From: DATAPD01 sp036265385
GTDB taxonomy: Bacteria; Acidobacteriota; Terriglobia; Terriglobales; Acidobacteriaceae
NCBI GenBank assembly: GCA_036265385.1
Contig: DATAPD010000001.1
Coordinates: forward strand, 1 to 64,000
Direction of reading: 5' to 3'
Length of the DNA: 64,000 nt
Shown: positions 43,449 through 52,755 of the stretch, in pieces
Numbering within the stretch: position 1 is the first letter of the stretch
Layout of the letters: each line of letters starts with the position of its first letter
Notes under the pieces: generated by a model
Databases searched by the model: none
What the model saw: the letters and a program-made list of their open reading frames with translations, nothing else
What the model was told of the DNA's origin: nothing
Program-made: the position numbers and the translations under genes

Positions 43449-45296
43449 ATGGCCACAAATCTATGGACAGTCAGAAGACGGCCGAGCCAACGATCTCGCG
43501 AAGCCGGACAGGCCATGGTATTCCTGGTCCTGGTATTGGGGCTTTTTCTCCTAGGCTCTCTGTGCTTGGCGTTTGATCTTTCGAACATGTGGTTTCATCG
43601 ACAAGCCGCGCAAACTGCGGCTGATGCCGCGTGCACTGCCGGAGCCATGGACTTACTTGTAAACGCTCAAGGTGGCTCCACCGGGCACTCTGGATTCACC
43701 GCTGGAACTGCATTCCAATGTACGGCCGGTAGCACGATTCCAATGTGCCAGTACGCCGCCAAGAACGGGTACGACAGCGCCAACACAACGCCGGGCAATC
43801 TTGTCAGCGTGAGTTTTCCGGGAGCTGTTTCGGGTGTGACGACACCGCCGACAGGCTTGGCTGGAGCATATCCGTTCCTTCGCGTCGACGTACTGGACCA
43901 TGTACAAACATTTTTTGTGGGCTTGTTGAGTGGGGGCAAGACCGCTGACGTGCGAGCAATGGCCGTTTGTGGTCTGGAACTCGCAACCTCTCCAGTACCA
44001 ATCATCGTGCTGGACCCACAGAGCCCACAATCGACACCACCGCAAGCGGCGCTAAACATTCAGGGAAATGGCACAATCGCGATCGTCGGCGGCCCAACTA
44101 AGAGTATTCAGGTTAATTCGAAAGCAACAGCTGGGAGCTGCGGACAGAGCAACTGTTCTGTGAACTCGCCTTGGGGCAGCGCGAAAATTGATCTCAGCAA
44201 AGCAGGCCCGAATCAAACTGGTGCCGATCTAGGTCTTTGGGGCGCGCCCGCGACTGCTCCGGGAGGATTTATTCCCGGCTCGACTGGACACTGGGTCGCT
44301 CCTGCCGCGCCCATAGGTGATCCATTCGCACAAGTGTGTGCTCCCGGCCAGACCGGATGCAATCCGATCAATGGCAATAATGCGCCCGCCGTTCCGGGCG
44401 TCCCAGCCGTACCTACGGATCTCAATGCGACTAACAGCGTAAATAGGACAGGAGGAGCATGTACAAGTACGGACATCCAAGGAGGGAATTGTTTCGTAAG
44501 CCATAACACGCATGGCTGTCCAGATCCCGGCGCGACTACACCTCCAACCAACAACAACGGGTGTGTGCTGTACACGGCGGGCAATTACCCGAGTGGCATC
44601 GCAGTTGGTCCTGGAGGAAGCTCAACCGCAATCTTTGACCCTGGTCTTTATTACGTTACCGGAGGCTTCGCTTTGAACTCCGGTTCGACAGTTCGACCCG
44701 GGAACGGGGTTGGGGACGGGAGCGGAGGAGCGACATTCTACTTCCACGGCAGCGGTACTGGTGCTGGTACGGTCAACGTGAATGCCAACTCGGGAACCAA
44801 GGCCGGCTTGGATGTTTTCAACACTACAAGCGGCACCGGATCGCTAGCTAACGGACTCAAGTGCACCGGAACATCATCGATTCCAAGCAACTTACCTGCA
44901 ACGCTGACGGGTAATATCTTGCTGGGCCCCTGCACGGGGTACTACGGTGACCCCTTGGGTGCTGCCGACCCTCTTGGGATTCAAAGAGGCTTTTTATTCT
45001 TCCAGGATCGTTCCGGGCAAAGCTTGAACCCCAATTGGGGTGGTGGTGGCCAGTTCTTGTTAGCAGGCACAATGTACTTCCACTCCTGTAACGCCACTGG
45101 AACCGGCGTGGGGTGTGGAACACCACCGGCTTATTACAACGACATCTTCAGTTTGATCGGCAACTCCGGATCCGGGACTTACGTCCTCGGGCAGATCGTT
45201 ACTGACAACCTTACTCTGGGCGGTACGTCCGGCATCACCATGGACTTGAACCCCACGGCAGTGTTTTCCATTTTGAAAGCCTCGCTCCTGCAATGA
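43449..45296 (+). CDS. tadG: TadG-like pilus protein
   Basis: A 615-residue TadG-like protein. The N-terminus is REAGQAMVFLVLVLGLFLLG, a pilin-like helix lacking the +5 Glu, followed by HRQAAQTAADAACTAGAMDL, the DUF2134/TadG signature. The long C-terminal part (residues ~170-615) is Gly/Pro/Ser/Thr-rich, with Cys pairs and beta-rich repeats, and resembles an extracellular adhesive or spacer region. The ATG at 43449 follows AGGAGGT at ideal distance. It is last of the three pilin-like genes. Confidence 0.88.
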   Translation: MATNLWTVRRRPSQRSREAGQAMVFLVLVLGLFLLGSLCLAFDLSNMWFHRQAAQTAADAACTAGAMDLLVNAQGGSTGHSGFTAGTAFQCTAGSTIPMCQYAAKNGYDSANTTPGNLVSVSFPGAVSGVTTPPTGLAGAYPFLRVDVLDHVQTFFVGLLSGGKTADVRAMAVCGLELATSPVPIIVLDPQSPQSTPPQAALNIQGNGTIAIVGGPTKSIQVNSKATAGSCGQSNCSVNSPWGSAKIDLSKAGPNQTGADLGLWGAPATAPGGFIPGSTGHWVAPAAPIGDPFAQVCAPGQTGCNPINGNNAPAVPGVPAVPTDLNATNSVNRTGGACTSTDIQGGNCFVSHNTHGCPDPGATTPPTNNNGCVLYTAGNYPSGIAVGPGGSSTAIFDPGLYYVTGGFALNSGSTVRPGNGVGDGSGGATFYFHGSGTGAGTVNVNANSGTKAGLDVFNTTSGTGSLANGLKCTGTSSIPSNLPATLTGNILLGPCTGYYGDPLGAADPLGIQRGFLFFQDRSGQSLNPNWGGGGQFLLAGTMYFHSCNATGTGVGCGTPPAYYNDIFSLIGNSGSGTYVLGQIVTDNLTLGGTSGITMDLNPTAVFSILKASLLQ

Positions 45297-45345
45297 TGTG
45301 GGCGAGCCAAAACGCGGCTAAAGCTTACGGAGAGTATTAGAAAGA

Positions 45346-47046
45346 ATGAACCCAGTGCTTGAACCAGTTCGTGCGCCGAAGCCGACCATAAGAATCGTCC
45401 AATTACTGACGCCTCCGTCAATCAACTTTCGCGAGGTCGGCTATGGCTACCGTCCGAATAGCAGCCTCGGCGTTTCCGTCCTCGGCCACGGCTTGATCGT
45501 GTTGTGCATGTTCTTGATGTATCGGTTCTCGCCGATGGGTCATGCGCTCACGCCGCCTCCACCTTTGATGGCAAACCGCACCGACACCGTGCTTGTCCTG
45601 CCAGTGCTCGGCGGCGGATCGGAAGGAAGCGGCGAAGAAGGTGGCGGCAACGGTGCTGCCGGCAAGATTTCTTCCGGACTGCGCGCACAGAGCAAGCGCG
45701 GCTTTGCGTATCCGGGACCGCAACCCATGGTCTCGAATCCGCCGAATGCGACACTCGGCGTTCAGACCATCCTGCAGCCGTCATTGCCAAACCTTCCTCG
45801 TCTTCGTCAGCCAGTCGAACTGCCCAACATCGTTCAACCTGCGCCGCCTCCGGTCGTAGCTGTCGAAAAGCCAATCGTGGTGAAAGGCGGGCAACTAACA
45901 ACTCGTCCGGTAGAAACGCCCGTTGCTCAGCCGAAGCTCGCTCTACCGAGCGCCAACAGAGATCAAATCAGCGAACTGATCGAATCGAAGCCACAGATTC
46001 CGCAACGCGCCGTTCCCGACGCGGTTGAAATGCCGAAAGCTTCGAACCTGACGAAGAAGAGTGGCCTGCTGGTGGTGAATGCGGTGCCCCCGGCGCCTGA
46101 TGTCAAAGGAAACATTCCACACGCTGAGGAGCGCTCAATATTTGCCATCGCTCCCGGCGAAGCGACCATCATCGCTGCTCCAGCGGCTGGAACAAAAAGT
46201 GGCGGAGAAGTCTCGACGGCAGCTGGGAATGGTGGCAAGGCGGATGTTCGTAACGGCGACTCTCTGGCTGATATGGCTGCGGGCGGCTTGGCTGGCGCAC
46301 CCACCGGAGCATCCGGCGTGGGTGCGGGCGGCCACTACGGCAGTGGAGAAGGCAAGGGTTTGAATCCTACTGGGACGGGTACGGCCGCAGGGCGGGGCAA
46401 CGCTTCGGGCGCGGGCTCTGGCGCGAGCACACCTGCTGGAATCGGCAGCGGCTCCGGGGCGGGAACCGCTCCGGGTTCCGGAGGATTTGCCGGGATCGCC
46501 ATCCAGGGCGGGAAGTACGGCAATGGCTCGAACGGCAACATGCTCGTCAAAGTTCCGAACCCGCGCCAGCCAACGTACAAGATGACTGTTGAGTCGACAG
46601 CTGGGAGCGGCGGCGGCTTGCCAGAACTCGGCATCTTCGATAATGAAAAGGTTTATACGGTCTACATCGACATGCGCGCCAGTGACGAGGATTCTGCCCC
46701 GTCGTGGACGCTGACTTATGCCGTCCTTCAACCGACCGCAACCGGATCGGACGGTGAAATGCGAAGTACCGGAACACCAACTCCTCCTTACGCGACGTTA
46801 AAGCAACTTCCGCAGTTCACACCTGAACAGCTGCGCCGCTGTGCCCATACGCTGATCGTTGCTTCAGCCGTCATGGATACGGATGGCAAGCTGCATCAGG
46901 TCTCCGTCAAGCAGTCGCCAGAAAGCCAAATCATCGCTCCGCTCATCGAAGCATTGCGTCGATGGACGTTCGAGCCGGCAAAGCTCAATGGCACTCCGAT
47001 CGCTCTGAAAGTTGCCTTTGGGATCCGCTTAGGATTGCCCCACTGA
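45346..47046 (+). CDS. TonB-like energy transducer in the Tad locus
   Basis: A 566-residue protein with one N-terminal transmembrane helix (LGVSVLGHGLIVLCMFLMYRF, residues ~40-60) preceded by a cytoplasmic segment. A long Pro-rich then Gly/Ala-rich linker (residues ~80-380) follows. The C-terminal ~90 residues form a TonB-like domain: HTLIVASAVMDTDGKLHQVS, then IAPLIEALRRWTFEPAKLNG and IALKVAFGIRL. This is the TonB architecture with an unusually long linker. It lies 49 nt after tadG on the same strand; no ExbB/ExbD pair is visible nearby. Confidence 0.8.
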   Translation: MNPVLEPVRAPKPTIRIVQLLTPPSINFREVGYGYRPNSSLGVSVLGHGLIVLCMFLMYRFSPMGHALTPPPPLMANRTDTVLVLPVLGGGSEGSGEEGGGNGAAGKISSGLRAQSKRGFAYPGPQPMVSNPPNATLGVQTILQPSLPNLPRLRQPVELPNIVQPAPPPVVAVEKPIVVKGGQLTTRPVETPVAQPKLALPSANRDQISELIESKPQIPQRAVPDAVEMPKASNLTKKSGLLVVNAVPPAPDVKGNIPHAEERSIFAIAPGEATIIAAPAAGTKSGGEVSTAAGNGGKADVRNGDSLADMAAGGLAGAPTGASGVGAGGHYGSGEGKGLNPTGTGTAAGRGNASGAGSGASTPAGIGSGSGAGTAPGSGGFAGIAIQGGKYGNGSNGNMLVKVPNPRQPTYKMTVESTAGSGGGLPELGIFDNEKVYTVYIDMRASDEDSAPSWTLTYAVLQPTATGSDGEMRSTGTPTPPYATLKQLPQFTPEQLRRCAHTLIVASAVMDTDGKLHQVSVKQSPESQIIAPLIEALRRWTFEPAKLNGTPIALKVAFGIRLGLPH

Positions 47047-47108
47047 CTTTGGCTCCTGTCCTATCGTTTCTGCGTGAAAACTATGTTCACTTGTAAACTG
47101 ACTATTCG

Positions 47109-47450
47109 ATGAGCGTGCCCACTCCAGTCAATCCTGACGCTTCGCTGGCGCTCTGGCGGCTTCGCTTGAGACGATTCCTGCAATCGAGATGGACTTTCGG
47201 CGGCCTTCAGGTTCTAGACCTGATCACGACTCTTGTCGCATTTCACTACGGAGCTTTCGAAGTGAATCCGCTGGTCGCGCACCTCACGGGCGTCTTCGGG
47301 CGGACTGGCGGCGTGTTCATGAGTAAGGTCATGGCGGTCATATTGGCCATGGGAATTCAGCGGCGGTTATGGGTGATTAACCTCTTTTATGTCGGTGTTG
47401 TCTGCTGGAACGCCATTCTCCTCGTTGTCCTCTCCTCGCACGTGCACTGA
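47109..47450 (+). CDS. Small DUF5658-like membrane protein
   Basis: A 113-residue membrane protein with three hydrophobic segments. The pattern QVLDLITTLVAFHYGAFEVNPLVA near residue 36 (quoted in part as QVLDLITTLVAFHYG) matches the DUF5658 signature, where an Asp/Thr helix is followed by a conserved E-x-N-P. The family's role is unknown. It begins 62 nt after the TonB-like gene. Confidence 0.72.
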   Translation: MSVPTPVNPDASLALWRLRLRRFLQSRWTFGGLQVLDLITTLVAFHYGAFEVNPLVAHLTGVFGRTGGVFMSKVMAVILAMGIQRRLWVINLFYVGVVCWNAILLVVLSSHVH

Positions 47451-47583
47451 TCGCTGTTCCTCTTATCGCGCTCATAAGAATTTTGAATTTCCCTAACTCT
47501 CCGGCTCATTTTAAAAAAAGAAAGTACCTCATGGCCGTGTCCCCCATGCGGCGTTACCAATCCTGTCCAACCGAGGAGTGACC

Positions 47584-49188
47584 GTGGAAACGAACGTCTA
47601 CTGGTTGTGGCTGCTCTCGATGGGAAGCCTGATCTTCCTGATGCAAGCGGGATTTTTCCTGTTGGAAGGTGGTCAGGTGCGGTCGCGCGATGTGGCGAAC
47701 GTCATGATGAAAATGACGGGGCACCTGGGTCTCGGGATCATCGTGTTTCTCGTGGGCGGATTCGCAATCAAACAGTACGGCTGGCCGATTCTTCATCTCC
47801 CGAATGGTTGGCGCTATCCGTGGGAATTTGTAGGAGACGGCGGTCAGTCGATCACGTTCTACGTGTCCCTGATGTTCGCGCTGGTATCGTGCGCGATTCC
47901 TAGCGGAAGCTTCTCCGGCCGGATGAAGTTTTCCGCTTATCTACTTTTCGCAGGCCTGTACGTCGGCATTGTGTATCCAGTGTTCGCCTACATTCTCTGG
48001 AACGGCGTATTAGCAAAGATGGGCGTTCAGGACTATGCCGGTTCTCTCGGCGTGCATGCGGTCGGCGGCATCGTTGGATTAGTTGGAGCGAGTTTTCTCG
48101 GTCAACGGCGAGTCCGTACATCCGGACACGACGTGCCGATGATGGGCTTCGGCGCGCTGTTGCTCATGTTCTGCTGGTTCGGATTCAATCTTGGCTCCGT
48201 TCCGGGCTACGGTAACATTTCGCAAGATCTACCCCTGGTCGCCATTAACACATTGGCTGCGATAGCCGGCGGAATCATGGGATCCCTCGGAGCGACCTGG
48301 ACGCAAGGAAAACCGGATCCGGTTATCACACCCAACGGAGGACTTGCTGGAGCGGTCGCAATCTGCTCGGGTGTACACCTTGTTCATCCATTGTTCGCGA
48401 TTCTGATCGGAGTCATCGCAGGCGCTCAGATTCCGTGGACGGCGCGTTTCATGGAAAAACGATTGAAACTGGATGATCCCTGCGGCGTTGGACCAGTCCA
48501 CGCTGTGCCCGGGTTGATGGGTGGCCTTGCAGCAGGCATCTGGGCCCCGATGATTCCCAATGGATTTCATGGTTACACGGTCCACTTCTGGGTCCAGCTA
48601 ATTGGAACCGCCGTGGCGATTGCCTATGGAATCATCGCATCGATCGTACTGTTCAAAGTCGTCGATCGGATCACAGGCCTACGCGTCACCGCGGACGAAG
48701 AGGTCACAGGTCTGGATGTCGCCGAGCATGGAGTACCCGCGTATCCGGAACTTGTTGGTTTGGGCAGCAACTCAGGGCCACTACACGTTCTCTCTGCGGT
48801 CCGAGTCGAAGATGTCATGACTGAAGTTCCTGTCGTTTCTCCGGAGGACTCGCTCGATTCGGTCCAAGAAGTCATGTTTGCAAAAGAGTTCTTTGCGCTG
48901 CCCGTCCTGAACGATGAGAACGAACTCTGCGGTGTTATCAGCATGTCAGATCTCATGAAGATCGACCGCAGCGAACGCTCGAACGTACGCGTGGCGGCTG
49001 TGTATTCACGCGAGGTCCAGTCCGCATACCCGGACCAGACGATTCATGAAGTTGTCGAGCGGATGAGAGAACGACATCTGGCTAATTTCCCCGTTGTTTC
49101 ACGCCGCGAAGAAAAGCGCCTGTTGGGGATGGTCACGAAGAGCGACATCATCATGGCATACAGGCACGTGGCGATCGAGGCAGCTTAA
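47584..49188 (+). CDS. amt: Ammonium transporter with C-terminal CBS pair
   Basis: Inner-membrane Amt/Rh-family ammonium channel of 534 residues. About eleven membrane helices carry the family landmarks, including the two pore histidines in DYAGSLGVHAVGGIVGLVG and CGVGPVHAVPGLMGGLAAG. From about residue 400 a pair of CBS domains follows (VEDVMTEVPVVSPEDSLDSV then FFALPVLNDENELCGVISM, and TIHEVVERMRERHLANFPVV). CBS pairs bind adenine nucleotides, so gating by energy status is likely. GTG at 47584 lies six bases after GAGGAG; GTG at 47578 overlaps that ribosome site. No glnK is adjacent. Confidence 0.93.
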   Translation: METNVYWLWLLSMGSLIFLMQAGFFLLEGGQVRSRDVANVMMKMTGHLGLGIIVFLVGGFAIKQYGWPILHLPNGWRYPWEFVGDGGQSITFYVSLMFALVSCAIPSGSFSGRMKFSAYLLFAGLYVGIVYPVFAYILWNGVLAKMGVQDYAGSLGVHAVGGIVGLVGASFLGQRRVRTSGHDVPMMGFGALLLMFCWFGFNLGSVPGYGNISQDLPLVAINTLAAIAGGIMGSLGATWTQGKPDPVITPNGGLAGAVAICSGVHLVHPLFAILIGVIAGAQIPWTARFMEKRLKLDDPCGVGPVHAVPGLMGGLAAGIWAPMIPNGFHGYTVHFWVQLIGTAVAIAYGIIASIVLFKVVDRITGLRVTADEEVTGLDVAEHGVPAYPELVGLGSNSGPLHVLSAVRVEDVMTEVPVVSPEDSLDSVQEVMFAKEFFALPVLNDENELCGVISMSDLMKIDRSERSNVRVAAVYSREVQSAYPDQTIHEVVERMRERHLANFPVVSRREEKRLLGMVTKSDIIMAYRHVAIEAA

Positions 49189-49243
49189 GGTTCTGGGGTT
49201 CCTATTCAGGAGTTCCGAACTTGTCTAGCTGAACGTTGCGCCG

Positions 49244-51133
49244 CTAGTCGGGAAACTTCAGACGGCGCAGGATGTCTTGGAATCGGGGATCAGAACGTAG
49301 GGGATCGAAGCGCGGCCAAACTTTGAGCAATGCGAGCCACGCGTCGTGCTCACGATAGGCGCGCTCCAGCCAGCGGAGTGCTTCTTCTTTGTCTCCAAGG
49401 TTTGCATAGAATTCCGCGATGTAACCCGGGCGAACATAGAGCTTCGCGTCCTGCAGTCTGCGCAACTCGCGATCAAACGCACGGCGAGCTTCCACCTTAT
49501 CTCCTGCAGCCGCATACGCAGTAGCAAGGTCAAAACCGGACTGTCGATAGGAAGGTCCAAAAGCAGCGATGGCTTGCGAAAACTTCTTTTCTGCTTCGTA
49601 AGCGGTACCGGCTCCGAATAGTCCCATTTCGTCGTTGGGTTTGATGGTGAGCACCCGCTTATACAAGTCGATGGCTTTATCGTATCGCCGAGCATGGAAG
49701 TGAACGCGGCCCGCGCGATACAAAACAATCGGCGACAGTGGGTCGAGTTCAATCGCTTTATCGGCTAACGCCACCGCCTCACTGTCCCTTCCCCACCAGG
49801 ACAGCACAAATGCGTATTCGTACAGAGCAACCACGTAGCCCGGATTGAGTTCAATCGCACGTCGGTATTCCCTGTCTGCATCCACCCAATTCCATTCCAG
49901 AGCATACATGTGAGCGAGTGAGGCATGTGCTTCAGCGAGCGAGTCATCCAGCGCGATGGCTTTTTGCGCAGCCGCTTTCGCGTTCACAATCCCCTCGGCA
50001 GGATCGATATCGCCGAACGCGACTAGATCAACGAAAGTATCGGCTAAGCCGGTATACCCGCGTGGATCACTCGGATCGATCTCATTCACTTCGCGGAAGT
50101 ACTCGGCCGCTCGATACAGGGAATCCGGCGTTCTTTGATTCCAGTAAGCGCGACCGCGAAGATAAAGCTCCTGCGCCTTTGGATCGACCCGGCGAGACCC
50201 GGAGAGGTGTGCCTCTTCAAACGGCTGAATCGTTACGTGAACTCCTTGCGAGATCTGGCGAGCGAGTTCACGTTGCAAAATCAAAATGTCAGCGAAGTCC
50301 CGGTCGTAACCTTCCGCCCAGAGATTCGCGTCGGATTTCGCATCGATGAGTCGAACCGTGATACGAAGACGGTTTCCTGAGCGCTGGATTGCGCCATCCA
50401 CGACTCCATCGACTCCCAGTTCTTGGGCGACCACTGGAAGCGGCTTCCCTGCCCCTTTGTATTGCATCACCGTTGTTCGAGAGATCACTTTCAAGGCCTG
50501 AATCCGAGAAAGCTCAGTAATGAGAGCTTCCGTCATCCCGTCGGCGAGATAGTCCTGGGCAGGATCGCCGGAAATGTTCGTAAACGGAAGCACGGCGATC
50601 GAGGAGATTCGCGACGTTGAAGCTGGAGCTCTTTTCGAGCCGCGCAGGATTCCATAAATTCCCACAGCAATGAAGACCAGTGCCACAGCGGCTAATATCC
50701 AGATGTGACGTCGTCTCGTTCGGTCTGGAGTGAGAGGAGCCGGTACCGCCGAAGGGATCGGAGTGATCTTTGGGGCGCTGTCGGTTAACGGTTCGGCTGG
50801 CACTCCCAAGCGATACCCGATTCGAGGCACGGTGAGAACAATGTCTGCGTGTTCGTCCCTCATCGCTTTGCGCAGCTTCGAGATTGCTGTCGCGAGTGAC
50901 GCATCCACCACGTTTGTGTCCGGCCATGCTGACTCTAAAAGTTCTGACTTCGTGACAACTTCTCCTGGGCGCAGAAGAAGTTGACGCAGAACCTCGAGTG
51001 GCCGCGACTCCAAATCAACATGCTTTCCATCAACACGGAGTTCGTGTCGAAGTTCATCGAATTCGCAGTTTGCAAAACGCCATCGGCGCCCCATCACCAG
51101 GCGGTTGTCCAGCGAAGATGCTTTTTCGGCCAT
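49244..51133 (-). CDS. CadC-like winged-helix / TPR regulator
   Basis: A 629-residue membrane-bound regulator. Residues ~18-110 are an OmpR/PhoB-type winged helix (LLLRPGEVVTKSELLESAWP, then RKAMRDEHADIVLTVPRIGY). A transmembrane helix (IWILAAVALVFIAVGIYGIL) lies near residue 145-165. A TolB-like periplasmic segment follows (IAVLPFTNISGDPAQDYLAD) and then about six TPR units to the end. Acidobacteria have many such proteins; the signal is unknown. A tandem direct repeat just upstream of its start may be its own binding site. Confidence 0.9.
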   Translation of the reverse strand: MAEKASSLDNRLVMGRRWRFANCEFDELRHELRVDGKHVDLESRPLEVLRQLLLRPGEVVTKSELLESAWPDTNVVDASLATAISKLRKAMRDEHADIVLTVPRIGYRLGVPAEPLTDSAPKITPIPSAVPAPLTPDRTRRRHIWILAAVALVFIAVGIYGILRGSKRAPASTSRISSIAVLPFTNISGDPAQDYLADGMTEALITELSRIQALKVISRTTVMQYKGAGKPLPVVAQELGVDGVVDGAIQRSGNRLRITVRLIDAKSDANLWAEGYDRDFADILILQRELARQISQGVHVTIQPFEEAHLSGSRRVDPKAQELYLRGRAYWNQRTPDSLYRAAEYFREVNEIDPSDPRGYTGLADTFVDLVAFGDIDPAEGIVNAKAAAQKAIALDDSLAEAHASLAHMYALEWNWVDADREYRRAIELNPGYVVALYEYAFVLSWWGRDSEAVALADKAIELDPLSPIVLYRAGRVHFHARRYDKAIDLYKRVLTIKPNDEMGLFGAGTAYEAEKKFSQAIAAFGPSYRQSGFDLATAYAAAGDKVEARRAFDRELRRLQDAKLYVRPGYIAEFYANLGDKEEALRWLERAYREHDAWLALLKVWPRFDPLRSDPRFQDILRRLKFPD

Positions 51134-51143
51134 GAATTCAGCC

Positions 51144-51161
51144 TTCTTAAGAATTCTTAAG
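51144..51161. promoter_or_regulatory. Tandem direct repeat at the winged-helix regulator start
   Basis: TTCTTAAG-AA-TTCTTAAG: two identical octamers 10 bp apart, which also make a 16-bp palindrome CTTAAGAATTCTTAAG. OmpR/PhoB-type winged helices bind tandem repeats of this period. It lies 11 bp upstream of the regulator's ATG, a position suited to autoregulation. Confidence 0.6.
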
Positions 51162-51438
51162 GCTTTCGTCAGGACATGCAGAGGGGAGGTGTGCAGACTG
51201 TCGCTAACGTTGTGGGAAGCAGTATTGTGCCACGAACCACCTCTCCCTGTTAGCCAAAATTTGGTGCTTGTGCGTACGCTTGCGCGATCACGTTGTCATG
51301 CGCCTTATCAGGCGGACGGAGAGATCTTCGTTTCATGACCAGAATCGTTTGTTGGTCTTTCGTTTGTTTAGGTTAGAAGCTTTTGGATTCTCGTTAGCAG
51401 TGGGGCCAAGCAACGATCATTCTTTTGAGGAGCCAACC
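51162..51438. other. Divergent promoter region
   Basis: Between the divergent regulator and the Pro/Ala-rich protein gene. Apart from the repeat at 51144 I see no confident promoter, gene or hairpin. The plus-strand frame runs open through it from 51268, but without a family match. Confidence 0.4.
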
Positions 51439-52680
51439 ATGTTGCATCAGTTTTTGAAGGTTCGTACGACTTTGGTGGCGCTTATCGCCGCGGTCGCGCT
51501 TGTAACGCTGGGTGTGGCGCAGAATCCATCACAGGTCAAACCTAATACGGCAAAGCCCGCAGCACCCGCAAATGCGGCACCCGCAAAAGCAACACCGGCA
51601 AAACCAGCGCCAACGCAAAATGCGGCCCACCCAGTTACCCCAACCCAAGTGATGCGCTCCAACACCGTGGCTCCTGCTACCGGAGGACGGGGTGCAGTTC
51701 CGACGACGGCAGTGACTCCCTCGGCCAACAATCGGAACGTCATCACGCCGACAAGTAATCAAGCCAGTCCTGGCGGGCGAACGCCGATACCAACAAATAC
51801 TGGAATTGTCCCCAACGGTAAGGGAGCGGCCATTGGAACCATCGCGGGAGCAAATGCCGCACCCGCGTCTACTAACGGAGCAGCACCTGTTTCAGTCAGA
51901 GGGCGTCCTCCGATCCCGGGAACTGCATCGACCCAAGGCACAGTGGCTGCTCCGGCAGGCAGGGCGCCGATCCCCGGCACTCCGTCAAGCACCGTAGTGC
52001 CAGCGAGCTCTTCAAGCTATATCGGCTCGTCCGGTGGAGGTCGGTCGCCGATTCCTACCTATGCAAGCGCTGCTCCAGTCGCTTCCGGGGGACAAGAACA
52101 GGCAGTTGCTGGCCCGAACGGTTCCTACGGCTCGTATCAGTATGGAACGGGGATGCTGACAATCTACGGTTGCGCGCGCCAAGGAAATCAGGTCGTGTGC
52201 GATATGGATTTCAACAACCAGAATCAGCACCAAACGATGGTTAATACCCAGTGGTGGCGCGACATGTATGTGGTGGATGCTTTTGGCGACCGCCATCAGC
52301 GTGGCTCTGCCTATTTTGTGAATGGAGCCGGGGAGCCACGTGAAACTCTCGACATTCCCTACGGCCAGACAGCACGTTACATCATGGTCTTCAACGAAGT
52401 GCCCGCGAATGCACCCACGGTGAGTCTGCACTCGCCTTATGGAAGTATCGACATCGAAAACATCGGGCTCGATGGTGGCGGAGCTGCTGCACAAGGCGGG
52501 GGACAAGCGGTTCCAGCACAAAACGTGAGCCAGGGCGGAAACGCCGTGACCGATACGGCGAATGGCATGAAAGACACAGCCACGAATGCGGGCAAACAGC
52601 ATGCCGCAGACGCACGCGACAAGGCTGTCAACAAAGCAAACGACTCATTACAAAAAATGTTAAACAAATTGCCCAAATAA
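51439..52680 (+). CDS. Secreted Pro/Ala-rich repeat protein of unknown function
   Basis: A 413-residue secreted protein. Signal peptide: VRTTLVALIAAVALVTLGVA, cleavage near VAQN. Residues ~30-80 are an Ala/Pro/Lys-rich low-complexity stretch. Four copies of a (G)RxPIP motif follow (GGRTPIPT, RGRPPIPG, AGRAPIPG, GGRSPIPT). Residues ~230-345 form a folded domain with a possible disulphide (IYGCARQGNQVVCDMDF) ending in TVSLHSPYGSIDIEN. The C-terminal ~70 residues are Gln/Gly-rich then an amphipathic helix (KAVNKANDSLQKMLNKLPK). The frame starts earlier at 51268, but the ATG at 51439 follows GAGGAG and begins the signal peptide. Confidence 0.78.
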   Translation: MLHQFLKVRTTLVALIAAVALVTLGVAQNPSQVKPNTAKPAAPANAAPAKATPAKPAPTQNAAHPVTPTQVMRSNTVAPATGGRGAVPTTAVTPSANNRNVITPTSNQASPGGRTPIPTNTGIVPNGKGAAIGTIAGANAAPASTNGAAPVSVRGRPPIPGTASTQGTVAAPAGRAPIPGTPSSTVVPASSSSYIGSSGGGRSPIPTYASAAPVASGGQEQAVAGPNGSYGSYQYGTGMLTIYGCARQGNQVVCDMDFNNQNQHQTMVNTQWWRDMYVVDAFGDRHQRGSAYFVNGAGEPRETLDIPYGQTARYIMVFNEVPANAPTVSLHSPYGSIDIENIGLDGGGAAAQGGGQAVPAQNVSQGGNAVTDTANGMKDTATNAGKQHAADARDKAVNKANDSLQKMLNKLPK

Positions 52681-52701
52681 GTTTGAACGCGTTGTCACTT
52701 C

Positions 52702-52733
52702 GCCGGCTGCGCGACAGCAGCCGGCATTTTTTT
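52702..52733 (+). terminator. Terminator after the Pro/Ala-rich gene
   Basis: GCCGGCTGC/GCAGCCGGC 9-bp stem with a 6-nt loop, then A and seven T residues, 21 nt after the stop. Confidence 0.92.
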
Positions 52734-52755
52734 GTCTCATGGTACAGTTCGAGTC

